Source of the DNA: Syngnathus acus
Lineage: Eukaryota; Chordata; Actinopteri; Syngnathiformes; Syngnathidae
Length of the DNA stretch: 64,000 nucleotides
Direction of reading: 5' to 3'
Assembly (NCBI RefSeq): GCF_901709675.1
Contig: NC_051093.1
Location: 6,841,053 to 6,905,052, forward strand
Positions 38,101-53,100 of the stretch are shown piece after piece. Each line of letters starts with the position of its first letter. Position 1 is the first letter of the stretch. A program made the translations under genes and the position numbers. The notes under the pieces were generated by a model. It made no database searches. It worked only from the letters and a program-made list of their open reading frames with translations, and was not told the DNA's origin.

Positions 38101-41100
38101 TTTTAGATTTACTGCAGCACTGCAGCTCAGAGACCAACTTATAGCAAATATCTGGAATCCTTCTCGAGGAGCTCCAATATTTAAAGTTAGAGGAGCTACG
38201 CTCAGAAATAATTGAGCACAGCGTGGTCAAAGTACAGTATTGTCGATTTTTAGTGCAGCACTTGAGTCCTATTTGTATTCTTGACCCTTTTCCTGTTTGG
38301 ATTCAGAGTGAATGTTAAAGCATTGCTACAAAGCTGTCTGAACAGAAATTCATCTTTCTATGGAAATGAAAAATTGTTGTCAGTGTTGAATTATTGAGAG
38401 GAGGTTCTCGCTCGGCCTATTTGACTGCATATATCCCAGCAATGATTTGAAAGGTGTAAGTAAAATATATCGACGCTCTCTCCAAAACACTTTTCGCTTA
38501 CCGGCTCAACGACTCATAAAAGTTTTCTGACTGGATTTTTTTCCTCGACACTGTACACAAAGAAAAGGATTTTTATTTTATTTTTTGGTGCATATTCTGT
38601 TGACTGGAGATTTAAGGCGACTTTCCTCCGAGAGTAGTGGAAGTGTCAACTCAATGTTTTGCAAAGTCCATGTGTTGCCGTTGAAAGGTTAGAAACATCA
38701 CGCACAATATTTTATACAATATTTTCTTAGATAGGAAAAACGTGCTTAGTTTCAAATTTTCTTTCCACTATGGGAAAACATGAAAAAAATCCGATAATTC
38801 CAGAAGGATGCACTAAGGTTATCCGCTTGGTCTAATTTGTGTTTTTTTGTTTGTTTTTTTTAGCTGCAAGGATGCTCACTCGCTTGCTTGTTGATGCTAT
38901 CGGGTGTTAATTAGCGTTTGGAGCTTAGTGTGATCAAACAACAGCGCTGAGGTCGGACCTCAACACATCGCAATGCAGTCTTTCGACCTCATTGTGAGCT
39001 GCTGTAGGGCCAATAAATTGACAAGGTGTTTGCTAACAGCATTAGACCACCACTCGGGTCATTAATTATTTGAGTCCAGCAAGAAAGCAAAAGCGATACT
39101 GTCAGAATAAATTGCTGATTCTGCCTTTTCACTCCCTTCTGTGAGAACATTGACTCCCAGTCAGATGTTGATTTAGTAATGGAGGGGAAAAAATAAAGCT
39201 ACACTATAATACAGTAGAGTAGATATAGAAATAAAATGGCATCGTGTGTTTTAGCTGCAGTAATTATCCAAGTAATTTTATTCATAATAATAATAGAATA
39301 ATAATTATTATTATTTATTAAAATTAATTAATAATAGTACTAATTCTCATGGATTTAATTGTATTGATGTTGTTGTTTTTTTTAAAGGAAGACGCACATT
39401 ATTTTTTGCTGATTTCCATTTCCCTGATTATTTTGCAAGCTGTCATTTTTCTCCTCTGCTTTTTTCTTAGTATTTGGTGGTCAAGAATCTCGAGGTGTGC
39501 TCAGGAAAATCAGTGACATGCTGGAAGTCATTCTGAAGCGGATAGACACTCTGTCTAGACTTGGTAACACCACTGAAAGCCACAAACTGGATGAACTTGC
39601 CTCCGTCCTTGACAGGTAAAGCTGGCACGTCTCAGCTGGACACGTTTTGTCTTATTGGAGCAAATATTTCCGCCGCCTTGGCACTTTTTAATGAGGCAGC
39701 TATTGGATGAGTTTAATCCCTAAGTACATCCCTCTTTGTCATTTTTGTCTTTTGTGAGTGAGACAAAACAAGTCGGGGTTCACCGCTATGTAGAGGTGAG
39801 CACAACACAAGCCAAAGCCAACAATAAGAGTATTGGTCTTTAACAAAGTGCTGGAGCTGCCAACCCAGATTTGAGTGTGGTTGCCACAGCAACGGACCTC
39901 TCATACTCAAATCTACTCGTGGGTTTGAGGAAAGGAGGATCCTTGCTCTTTATATACAGTACTCCCCATTTCCGCCCTGCTAAAATGTTTTCCGAGCTTT
40001 CTTCCATCCTTGCACTCAATTGCGTAATCACCTCTTGTTGGGAGTACATAGGAAAGTAGTAAAACATGTGACCTGAAATGAACTAAAAATGCACGGTTGC
40101 TTTTTTTAAAAAAAAATTAAGAATCCCACAGGGAATCATGAATTCCAAATTTTTTTTTGTCTCTCACACAGCAAACTCAGTGCAGCTCAGACTAGACTAT
40201 TAATTCTTCGCAAAAGACTTTTTGAATTAGAATGAGTAGATTTCAAATGAACATTTAATTGGCACTTTAGAGACCAAATGATAAATGTTACAATAGCAAA
40301 GGGCTAGCAATTTGGCGGTTCTAATTTTCCGAATGATTATAATGCCAACCTCCATTTAATCTGACGAAGCCGGTTAATAAACGGCGACCTCCGAGACACA
40401 GCTGTTACGTTTCTACATTATCGCTTTTACGCGTGTATGTGTGTGTATTTTATTGTCTCTGTTCTGCTTTTTGTCTCCCCGTGAATGACTTTTCATTTTT
40501 TCCCTAATCTGTTGATCCAAAGGATAAAGGACAATGTTTTCCTATCACATCTTTCCGGAACAGTGAGGAGGAATAAAAGTTTAGGCTCGGCTCGAATGTA
40601 GTTATGCAAATGAGCTCGGCGCCCACAGAACCAAACGGAACCACCATTCCATTACTTTGAAGAGAATTTCAGAGAAGCCAAGCGAGAGAGCTCATTAAAA
40701 AGAACTCTTTAAAAGGAGAGGAGCCATGTTCAGACAATTTATAGCTTGTTGCAAAAAGCCTGTGAAAAAGAAAAAAAGGGACAGTCTGGTAACTAAGCAC
40801 TTCTATAGTGTGTAAACTACCCGATAAGAAATTCTCCAAAACAAATTGCTAACAATTTTCTTTGTCTGGGTGAAAAGGTTTGTGGTATTTATGAAGACTT
40901 TAATACTCCCACTCTTCCACAGGTTAAAAATGTACAAGTTCATTTCATATTATCAAAGCCAAGATCCTCAAAAGCCAGTTCATCTTTTTGTGGAATTTAG
41001 CAGGATAATGAAAAATAATTGACGAATGAATATGGCGAACAAATTGGTTTGTAAGTATAATGGATTCCAGAATTATGCTTTTGAGATATCCAATTTAATA

Positions 41101-44100
41101 TTGCAAATACACTCACCGTATGCATCAAGGCTTTTTCAGATCTATTTTCCGGTCCCAATAGAAAACCACAAAATTAAAAACAATTTATGTAATTTACTAA
41201 ACAATTTTTTTTTTTAGAATCTGGAGACAGCAAGCTGTTTTTCTTCTTTCTTTTTAAACAAATCCATTTGTAGTACGAGGTCGGAAATGACTATGGAATA
41301 ATATATGTGATTGTGTGTCCTAACTTGCGTGTGTCAGAATTCAGCCGATAGGTCTGGTGGAACGGATCCAGGCCATAGCCCAAAACATGTCGGACATGGC
41401 AGGCAGGGTGGAGCAGCTTCTACAGCGCAGTATGGCCAGCAAAAGAGGTGACATTGAAATTCAGACACACACACACACACTTGTCCCGCACATCTCTTGA
41501 AAGTGTCAAATAAAGCTATAGCCCTTGAGATGAATCCCACCCTTCTATTTCAAATCCTTGCAATTTGGAAAAGACTTTCTCTCTCTGCCCACACAAGCCA
41601 AGCTGTCAATTTCAAATGGTCTCCAATGCACAATTTATGAGTAACTTGCACTCGCTGGTTGAGCTCACAAAACATGACAAGTATTATTCACGACACATTG
41701 CCCATTCAAATAGCGAACCCTTCATTTATGTCACAAGTGGAAGCACTCGGGTGATTCGTGCAGCACAACACACCCAAGCAAGGATATTTAAATCACGATG
41801 ATGAATGACCTCCGAGCTAATACGATGTGGCTCTGTCAGCGTTTTCATTAGCTGTCACTTTCAATTTCGACGTTAGCTACAAAGCAACATCACGTCTTTT
41901 TAATCCTCGCCGCTTTTTGCGACAACAGTCCAGTCTCGTTAATGTGTCATCATGTCTGACGACATTTAAATGAGCTTGATCCAAGTGCGGAAATGTTTTT
42001 TTTCCTCAAGTCACGCTTCTATCGTGCTAATAAGACTTTGTGACTGATGAGATGCTGGATGGGGTAGAAGCTGCAACTGCACCTCTAATTGGGCTCACCC
42101 GGGCCTTTGAGGAGCAGGATGGATGGAGATGGAAGGAGGTGTGGCGTGATAAAGACAGAGTGAGTTAAGTGAGAAGGGAAAAAAAAAAAGAGGACACTGC
42201 AAGGGATAATAAAAGCTGACATGGTCATTAAGCACATGAGCCATGTAAGGGCAATAACTTGCATGAGCTTGCCAGCTACTCATATTACCTCGTTTGTCTT
42301 TGTTGAAAAGGAAGAGGTCAAAATATTAGGTACTCCTATGGGAAATCCAGCCTTGGGAAAAAAAAAAAAATAATAATAATTACCTTAAAGCATTCAGTGC
42401 CATCGACGATTATAGACGTCAAAGATATGAACTGGGTTGGCAGTGAATGAGTTAATAAGAATTTGGGTCGAGTTAAGTATACATTCAAATTCAAGCCGGT
42501 TGGTTAAGCTAGTTAAGCTTAAGAGAGAAAGCAGTCCAGTTTCCTTCACTGGTTCTTCGCAAGAAGAACACGAATGCGTGACATCTGTCACACAAAATCC
42601 AAACTCCTGAACGCTGTGGGATAAAACAGTAACAGCGCTGAGCATCACTTAACAGATAAAAAACAAAAAAAACTTCTTCTCAGTCATTCATATGATGTTC
42701 GACTGGCATGCCACCAAAACGCTGAATAAAACGTGTTGGTGTCTTTCAGCTTTCAATGCGACTTCCCTCGCTTCTCGGTGTCATTGACATTAACCTCTGT
42801 CGAATATTTATCTCCATCTCCTTTCTTCTCTTAGCGCATTCCTTTCAGAGAACGAGGCACAGAAAGCTGGTAGAAAAATCAAAACATCCTTTGACGCCGT
42901 CTCAAACGAGGTCGAGGGATGTTCAGTGTGTGTGTGTGCGCCAGCTCTGTTAACCGCCCACTTTTCTTGTCTCCAGTTAAAGAAGGAACATTCGGACAGT
43001 GTGACATTCCTAAAGACCCTCATTACCCAGACTGCCCCGGCAAGATGGACGTAAGTGTAGATTCCCCAAACTATTTAAAATGATCTCACGAATAAATCCA
43101 AATATATTTCTCTGTGTGTGTTCCCAGTGGATGCGTGCCCGTTGGACCTCTGACCCGTGCTACGCCTTTTACGGAGTCGACGGCTCCGATTGCTCTTTTC
43201 TCATCTACCTGAGTGAGGTGGAGTGGTTCTGCCCCCCACTGGCCTGGAGGAACCAAACTGCGACACCCACCTTGAAACCACCACCCAGAAAACAAGTACG
43301 GAGCAAAAGCAGCAGACGTAGTGGGATGGTATTTATTACCCCTGCAAAGATCTTTGTCTTGAAAAGCATAAGCAATTGGGAACAGCGCTCCCAGTGTGAG
43401 AGCTGTCGGGGGGGGAATATTTCAAAATGTCAAGCCAAATGAAGTAGAGCGGAATACTAAACATAGAGCTGCTTCTCCTACCTTTGGACCTCAGCCTGTT
43501 TCTGCGGTATGCTTTTAACTTATTGAGGTCAGCCGAAGCATTTATCACTTGTTAAATCAATCCGTAGCTTTCATATATGATCGATAACATCCTGGCAGTG
43601 CTGAATATGCAGCACGCCATCTTTCCATTCTGACCAAATGATGCATTCAAGTGCAATGATTGCTAAAGGTCCAGCTCCCTGTTTAGCCTCTCTTCTCGCA
43701 TGAATGTTTGTCGACTCCCCAGAGTATTGTGTCGCCCCCACAATGAATTTTGATGCGGAGTCAGTCTGCAGAGCCCACCGCTCTACTGTATTTGCCGGCT
43801 GAACTCACTTGGATGCATCCCTTGAGTGCTCTGCGTGTGGATTTGCTGTACACACCATGCTCTTCATAGTTAGCGTCATTGCGAGAGTGGAGGAGAGCTC
43901 CGCTGTATTTACATGTATTTATTGAGGCACCTCCAGAGGCACTAAAATATTTTATTTTTCGAAAGAAATCCAACGTAAAAGCGGTTTTAAAATGAAAATG
44001 TTGTTTGACAGTTCATAATGCATTAAATGAAATAAAAATCATTTAAATAAATAAAATATTTATATGTATTAAAAATAAATAAAACTATAACCAACTTTAT

Positions 44101-47100
44101 TAGTGAAGACAGCACTTATGAGACAGCTGGAAAAAAGAAAACTGGTTCATGAAGCAAATTTGAAGCTTCATTTCCCCCACCACTATTCAATTTATTTATT
44201 GAGGCACCTTGGCCTCCAGAGGTACTAAAATGTTTTTTTTTCAAATGAGATCTAGCATAAAAGCCATTTTTAAAGTAAAAAAGAAAAATTTGATTGACAG
44301 TTCATAATGCATTAAATTAAATTAAAAAAGAAATAAAATATGAATATGTATTAAAAATGAATAAAACTATAACCAACTTTATTAGTGAAGACAACACTTA
44401 TGACACAGCTGGAAAAAAAAAAAAAACTGGTTCATGAAGCAAATTTGAAGCTTCCTTTCCCCCACCACTTCAAATTCAGCTTGAAGAAATAAAATAATAG
44501 CATATGAAGAAAAAAAACAAAACTAATCAGTTCCACCACTAACAATGGCTCATTTCCTCCAGGCTGTTTTCCGGTTTGACACCGGCGCTCTGCTGGAGCA
44601 GGTGGGCACCGGGAAAGAGTCTTTAAACTTCATGAAGAGACGAATACGCAGGCTGGCAGCGCAGTGGGCTTCTGCTGCCCGACGGCTTGATGACAAGCTG
44701 CGGAGCCACTGGAGGGATGAGAAGCGGGTAAGCGTGGAGGAGAAAAAAAAAAAATGGGAATCTGCACTCAAGTGCTTCCACGAACAGATGACACGACACT
44801 TCAAGTGCCTCGTTTGGTTTCACTCAAGTGTCTTAATACTGTTCAAACAAACCACTGGGACAAGCGGTCCATAACTGCTTTGTGACTCTTTTACTTAATT
44901 GTATCAAGCATATTTTGGAGTGAGAGACTTGAGCCTTAGTTAAATTGTTTCAATCATTTATTTATTTTTTAAATTGGCTCACTTTTCTTGATAGCATTGT
45001 AGCGGTCGAGTAATTGAAGGTCCAGCCCACTTTTGTTTTGTTGTAATAGTGTTTGAAGAGTGTTTTTAGTGTGAAAGTGGGCACTTACATGAAACAATTT
45101 GCAATCAGGAATCATGATGGAGTGCGTGATTGTTCAGATCAAGAATCTCAGCTTGAACTTTTCTAGTGTGGAATTTTTTTGATCCTTTTGTTAGGATGGA
45201 TTTTCCTCTTGTGTTTATTCTCACGTCAGCGGTTGTCAGTAGTGCCCTGGGATTGACTAGCGATCAATACAAAGTGGCCAAAGTCAAATTAAATGAACAA
45301 AAAGAGGAAAAATCGTAAAGCCCCAGTTTTCTTTTTTTTTTTGTAATAACGGTAAAAAAAAATTGACTTTTTTCTTTCCCTGGCTCCCGCTTGACCATTC
45401 CTCTGAATACAGATTCTCGTCCACGTGGGATTTCTGACAGAGGAGTCCGGCGATGTTTTCAGCCCCAAAGTGCTGAAAGGGGGTCCGCTGGGTGAGATGG
45501 TGCAGTGGGCCGACATCCTCACCGCTCTCTATGTGCTTGGACATGACCTCAAGATCTCCGTTTCTGTCAAGGAGCTCCACGGGTAAGTACACACACACGT
45601 ATTTATGTTCATTAAGGAAGCAATTTGTAATGAGGTCGTTGGGGTCGTTCCCTCCTCAAAGATGGAAACGTACAATTGTCTGGAAATATTTTGATTCAGT
45701 AACTTCATTAGCACTGATTGTGAATTTAGGGAGAATTTTCCAAAACCGCCTGTGTAATTCTGTGAACCATGTGACCACACCTCCCTCCCCCCACCTTTTT
45801 GTTTCAACCCAGCATCCCTATCGACCAGCCCGCCACTGCCTTCGAGTCTAAAATGATGTGCTGCTTTTTCTGCAGTTGGAAAATAATTTTCCGCGGGTGT
45901 TTATTAAACAATTGGTGACAGCGTGGATCGTTAACTCGGTCTCACACATTGTTTACTCAAAGAAAATGATTCGGTGTTCTCTCAAAGCAATCAACAGCAC
46001 AATCGCGGTGCTATTTCGCATCTTTTTTTTTTTTGATCACCTTTGTTCCCACATGCCACGCCGGTGTTGATAATTCCGACTTTCTGTATTTTTTTCCCCC
46101 GGAGGGCTTGACAGCATCACTGCAGTTTATGCACCTCCTCTCTGCCGCAGCTCAGCGACTCCAGAGTGATAACAGGCTTGTCGCTTGTCACCAGACGCAC
46201 ACACACGCACGACACCTCTTCCGAGTAAACTGGCATTTCTTGAGTTTCATCTTCAAAATCTAAAACCTGATCCGTTGTCACTCTCACCGAATTCACACAA
46301 TTCACAATTTCTCCACCTTTGGGAAAAGGCCCGTGTGCAATATTTGATTTTGTGTGGGCGGTGAGAAGTCGATGCAGACAGGCTGATGATAATGTGCGCT
46401 TGTTAGCGAGCAAACTATCCAGTACTGTGGAGAAGAGCCCATGGCGTTAATGAGTTTGTGCTGCCCTTTGAGCTTAAATATCAGGCTGGGAAGAAAAGGT
46501 GCTTTGATAAGGGCAGAGTCAGGAGATCCGTGAGGTGGGGGGGGAAAGCTGGCCTCACCATTATTTACCTCACTAATTGATGTCATGATGTATTGACTCG
46601 GGGCAGGGGTAACTCATTTGGGAGCGAGATGGTGACAATTCTTCAGAATTGCAAACCATTGCTTTGCTTGTTTTTATCCTATTTTTTTTTTTAGATTGAC
46701 ATTAAAGTGGCAATATGTGTTTACACAAAATGACTCCTGTAGTTAAAAAAAAAAAAGCTGCGTTATCGATGCCTGACGCCACGTGGCGTGATAAATAATG
46801 GAAGTGGGCCATTTGAACCGTGCAGCCGGAAAGGAAATGCCGAAGAAACGGTTAGGGTTGTTAAATCGTAACTGCTGGTGTGTGTGTGTGTATGTGTGTG
46901 TCAGCAGATTCTGCTTTGGAGATACACAGTGGAGAGCTTGTTAGTAAATGTACATTTCTAGATGCAGGCTGCATGGCATTGCTCCGGAGTTGATATTCAT
47001 CAGGAAATAAAATGTGCAGCCTAAGGGAAAACGTAATGGGGAGGCTGAAATTGAAGCCAAATGGATTTGTCAACCTCTTTGGGATGCAGCGTCCGTTTAG

Positions 47101-50100
47101 ATATCAGAGGCTCGAATGATACGAGTCGGACTCAAGTTTCTGATTTTATGACTCGGCTAAAATGAAAGTCTGGACAATATGACTGTGTATCTTTTTAATA
47201 AGTATGTTTTTGTTTGTGAGCATCCGCCATATTTGTCAACTTGCCTTTTTTTTTTGTTATGTACTTTAAAGGATATATTTTGAAATGATCATAAGCAACA
47301 TTTCCAAATCCATTTCCCCATGACTGTTATTGAGTAATATGTATACTTATCTCTCAATTTCATATTCTTGCTCGCCCACTTGCTATTAAATTGACTTATG
47401 TGGGTTTGCTCCCACGGAGTCCCTTGGGCTTGGATCTATTTACATCTACTCTTAGCTTTCCCACTCAAGTTTTAAGAAGAGGCTCAAAATGGCAGCTCGT
47501 ATATTAAAATTCCTTGATATGAATTTTTTTTTTTTTTTTATTCAAGCCCAGAATTTCTGAGGAAGACTGGCCACATTTCCACGACTCTGTCTTTAGCTCG
47601 AAAAGTCAATTGTTTTCCTTTTATCTGCTTTTGACATATCCTATTGATTAATAATGTTGATCCCGGTAGAGAAACATCAATTTCCCCCCTTTATGGCAGC
47701 ACCTAATTTTTCTCAGCCTCTCAAATGAATATCAAATTGTCACTTTGTCAGTAACCACCGGCACATTTACCACATGATTGATTGAATAGAAACCTCTATT
47801 GCGCAATATTGAATAGACTTGATCAATTTGACGCCTGTGATTTAGGCAGATGGTTGAAATTCCTTTAAGAGTTCTTTACTCAGCTTCCGTGCAGGGAGTG
47901 GCTGTTTGTCCATCTATATTTGTATCAGGGTGATTGATTGGGAACCGTTCCAGGCTGCAGTTTGCATTTCACCCAATTCGTCGGCGGTGATCGGCTCCTG
48001 CTCTCCGCAACCCTGAAGAGTAGAAGTCCCATAGAAAATAGATGAATAGATCCTGCTTTCTTTGCCTCGGTGCACTATTTCGGAAGAAGCCTCTCAGTAA
48101 CTCAGAGTGGTGATGATGACATCATTGCTGTTTGGTCTGTAGCTGCAGAGCAAGAATAGCTGATTAATGTGAAACAAGTTCCCATGTGGACATGTAATGT
48201 GTTCATCCAGAGATAATCTGAAGACAATCCCCGTCACCTCACAGGAGCTACTTTTAATAGAATCTCATCTTCTTCTTTTCTGTGGTTGACATCAACTTCA
48301 CCTCATGCTTTTGTATCCTCTTCTTCACTTGTGAGTGCTGCTTTGCATTTTGCCTATGGCTTTTCAATTATTATTCCGCGGGCTCCTCGAAGGTATCAGG
48401 AGTGGTCACACGTTCTCAAGTGTGTGATAGTGTCACAGTAACTAAGGATTTATTTTTAGAAATATCAGTGTGTCAAACGCATGGGTAATCAGTCGGCTTG
48501 TCGGGTTGGGCCAGAGACAATGAGGTGTCAAATCAGAAAGGTCGATAAATGATGATCCTCGTTATAGCGGCAGTCTCGGGTTGGTGGCCGGTGCGTATGT
48601 GCTCACCTTGCAGGATTCTGATTTATTTACCTCCGTTTTTATGTTTTATGATTGGAACCAAAAGCTGCAGCAATCTTGTGAGAACTCTTGTATGAAACCA
48701 AACTCTGTCCTAACCAAAAAAAACTGTAGATGGCAATTTACCTCCCTTTTTTTTGTTTTAGCTTTGGCTACAAAATATTTCTTGATGTATTTATTTATTA
48801 TAACTATTTGTTTACTATACATATTTATTTATTATAAGTATTTATTTATTTATTCATATAAAACGCGCTCTAATTTGTCGTGACTTATTCTGCTGTATGA
48901 AGGGCAACAGGTGGACAAACATTTATTCTACCATCGCTGTGTATCGACATTTTTCCCTCTTAAAGAAAGCCCAATTTGTTTTTGAGAGCACTTTGTCACT
49001 GAGACCCGACATTTAAATCCATCTCAACGTCAAAAACATCATTCGCGTCTTTACCTCGTGAATTTTTCTACCTAACAAAACGAGGTATTCATACGCAATG
49101 CTTCTTAAAAGAGAGAGAAAAATGAAATATGGCGAGAATACAAATGACTTGCTGACTGTGCATTGCAGTCAACTCACCCGGCCTCCTCTCTAAAATTTGA
49201 TTTCTCACCCCGATGATTTAATACGGACATATATAGAATCTCTCTAACCTTAACCGAGCGCATATTGTCACCTAATGGATAACATTTACGCACCTCATTC
49301 ATCATTATATAATACATAAGTCGAGGCCGTCACAAGTTTCTGATTTCACAGCATTCATCTTAACATTATTATCTTTACATTATTAACTTTTATTTTTTAT
49401 TTTTATTTGATTTAATTATTTATTTTATTTTTTATTATTATTTTATTTTGTATTATTATCTTAACATTATTATTATTATCTTATGTGTCTTGACATGTGG
49501 AGAAATTGACAATAAAGCAGACTTTGAACTTTGAACACAGTAAAACAGCTTATAGAATTTTTTTTATACAATTCTACACTAATTTCATCATTTGAGGTCT
49601 CACTATGGGGGGGAAATAGATGTTAGTGTATACACACTAACAACTCTTCATCGCACTATAATCCTTTTACTATCACATTTGCGTATATCCAATTACACCT
49701 CTAGCAGCATCAGTGGATCTCTTCGGGGCAACGTCACGTAACATTTCAATCTTATTTCCTGGAATACATGTGCTCTTACATTAGTGCTGCTCAGCTATGA
49801 GCAACATGTTAAGATAATTGGTCATCGCTGAAGTCAATGGCTTATATGTATTTGAAAAGGGGGCGTGTCTTCTAGGGTTATATAGCAGCGCACAAATGCT
49901 GCTGGTGTGACTGGCACTTTACTAGCCTAAGTGCAGAAATCCATTTGGGTCTACCTTGTGATCGACGAAAGTGCAACTTAAAGTGCCATTAGCTGACACA
50001 TTCCTGTTATTCGCGTCATTTAGTGTCGACAACCACCTGCCACCAAGTTGCACCCATCGCTGTGTGCGAATAATGAGCGACCGTCATGCTGAGTGTATTC

Positions 50101-53100
50101 GTTACTAGGTGAAATGTGGCATGACGACTTTGCTGAGGAAATTTGGTTTTCAACCACCCAGCGTGTTATTTGGGACTGGTCGAGCTTTGCGTGCATGCAG
50201 AAGTAGCTTTGTGTCTGATTAGATGCTCTTCAGATGATATAAATTATAGACCGCTCAAGTAGGTCATGGAGAAATTCAGGTGCTACATCTTTGTCATACC
50301 TATTGTATAATTAATCCATCATGCATTGTGTATGTAGTGCGTATTGGACTTGCCAAGGAGTTTTTCTCACCATGTCTTTTCGCCAACTTTTTCTTTGTCC
50401 CGTAATATGCTCTACAATTCTATTATTAACGCATTTGGATTTTCTTGGGCAGATTCCAATATTTGGAGGAATAGAATTCCGATAATGGACTAATAAGCTG
50501 ATTAATTAAAAAAAAAATGTAATCAATAAAATAAAAATTTTCAACAGTTATAGCAATAAAGAGATGAATTACTGGCAGAATATTTAACTATTTTACAAAT
50601 TTCACATAATATATAATATTAATAATATTATTATATAATTTAATATAAATTTAATATGAAGTTTAATTATAGTAAATATTCTCAATTATCGACTTGAAAT
50701 AAGCAAATTTGTGTCACATGGCATTTAGTTTAACCTTAGAAGACATCTGTGTGCAACCAAGTGACATTCATGCCTTGTTATATTGCTGCAGTGCACATTC
50801 AAGATTCAAGATTTTTTATTCGCATGCAAACAAAACACTGTCACAACATTTTGCATGATGTGACAAGCACCATGAAGGCGTCGTGACAAACGCGTCGAGC
50901 AGAAATAATACTTGAAAGCAGTCATTCCGTTGTTCCGTCAAAGATGTGCTGTCGGTGTTGCACAGATAATATGTGTGTGTGTGTTCTTATGAGATCCAAA
51001 ACCAAGCTGTGTGGACAAATTGGCTGACTCCCCTATTGCGAGTCTTGCTCGCTGTGTTTGTACGCTTCAATAGCTTCACTATCATCTTCCTGAGAGTACT
51101 GACATGCTTCACAAAGCAATTGAGTTCTTTTTTATTTTTTTTTAATTTTTTACTCTTTGAACACACTGCCTGTGTCTGGATCTATACATCACCCAGGATG
51201 ATTTCCTACTCGCACGCACACACACACACTTTCCTTCAAAGTAAAAAAAAAAAAGACCATGTATAATAAGACAACACAATCAACTTCAATATTGATATCC
51301 TGTGTGCAGGCTTTTGGGAGTCCCTCCAGGGAGAGGAAGCTGCCCTCTGACCGGCCCTCTGCCCTTTGACCTCATCTACACAGACTACCACGGCCTCCAG
51401 CAGATGAAGCAGCACATGGGGCTGTCACTAAAAAAGCACAAGTTAGTGTTTTGCGCTTCCTACCTGTGTTGTTTAATAACATTTACCCATACTGGGTAAA
51501 TTGATGTTGCTTATTGATCACACTGTGGGATTAATTACGGAGCTTCTTGCTCATTATGAGTCAGATACTTTGCAGGTATCAGCAAATCTAAATTAAAAAT
51601 AATAATCTAAAATATTTTTGGGTGAAATGGAAAAAAATGAAAATGCAAGCAATCTAAAATGTCACACAGAGAGTGAGATACTATTTGTTAATTGCTACTG
51701 TAAGTTACATTCTCTCTAGAGGCCCAACACTGATTATGGCTGTGGGCAGTGCGCTGATAAATCTTCTTAAATTGGATTACATCAATTGATTTTAGGCTTC
51801 CCTGTGTGATCATTTTGTGTTTACTGCTGATCTCGCTGGCTCTTATAGCCCATTTAAAATGAAATGCACAATTAGATTTCAGTACTTCAAATAGTGGTAA
51901 TTGAAAATGCCTTGAAAAATAGTTTTTTTTTCTTCTTTCTTTATGTGAGCAGTCAAAAGGCAGTTGGGTGCAAGGCTTATGCTTTTCAATATAATAAGCA
52001 TTATGAAATGACTCATTTTCTGGTGGATGGACTGCTATTGTAACTGGTTACTATGGCAACACAGGTTTTTTTTTAATGCTTTTGTCAATCATATTAGAAT
52101 GACTTTCATTGATCCAAGCTATACACAAAAAAATTGTTATCAATATTTGATTTTAAAAATAAAATTTTAAAAATCCGATGAAGCAAAAATTGTAAAGGCT
52201 TTCTTGCCCGTTTCAGTCCTGGCTTCTGTTTTTCAGAAATATATTTAATTAAAAGTGCAACCTGTCTGCAATTAACCTCGAAATAAAAACGAATCTGTAA
52301 TTAAGTCAACAAAGTGACTACTTTACTACTTTAATTACCGACCTCATTGCTCCAAATGTCTCGGATAGGCAGACTGATGCACACACAAATCAAAATACTG
52401 AAGCATTTCCTGTTTTGAGTTGTACTGATGGAAAAAAAAAAACATAAGTATGACAGCATTTATTTATAGTCATCAATTTATCAAGCATCTGAAATTCTTA
52501 TTATAACTCCACTTCATATTTTCTCCCCCTCTAGGTGCCACATCCGTGTGATTGACACTTTTGGCACGGAGCCGGCTTACAACCACGAGGAATATGCCAC
52601 TCTGCATGGTTACAGAACCAACTGGGGCTACTGGAACCTGAACAGCCAACAGTACATGACCATGTTCCGTATGTGGATATCTTAATGTGATTACTCACAC
52701 TCATCCACAAATACTTCAAGGTGTGCACATCTGCAGTCCGTTGTGAGTTGTCGCTATGCTACGAGCTGAGCTGGAGGGCGTCCACAGAACAGCTGCCTCT
52801 GCGCCTATGCGTCGAGCCGCCAACTGTGGCCAGCAGTTCCCCGTCCACACTCGCACTGACTCATGCACACGCATGCCAAAACAAAATTAAAATCTGTTTT
52901 ACCGACGGGAACGAGCATAATAATCAATCAGTCGATTAAGTGTTCATTAAGGATTCTGTTCAGTTTTTATCTTCACTCTGTTTGCTAGTTACGCCTGCTT
53001 CCTAGTGTCAAGATAGATAGGTGTCAAACTCAAGGGGTCAGATTTGGCCCCGTCGTTTCATTTTATGTGGCCCACAAAGGACTTCAGTTTTCTTGGTAAA

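Larger units (their letters stand above)
45583..51309 (+). other. MGAT5B intron 8
   Basis: 5.7 kb without exons. It includes a degenerate SINE tail (47895-48050), an ATTT-rich tract (48785-48860), a LINE-type 3' tail (49480-49540) and AT-rich sequence near 50600. Nothing else is recognisable. Confidence 0.6.
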
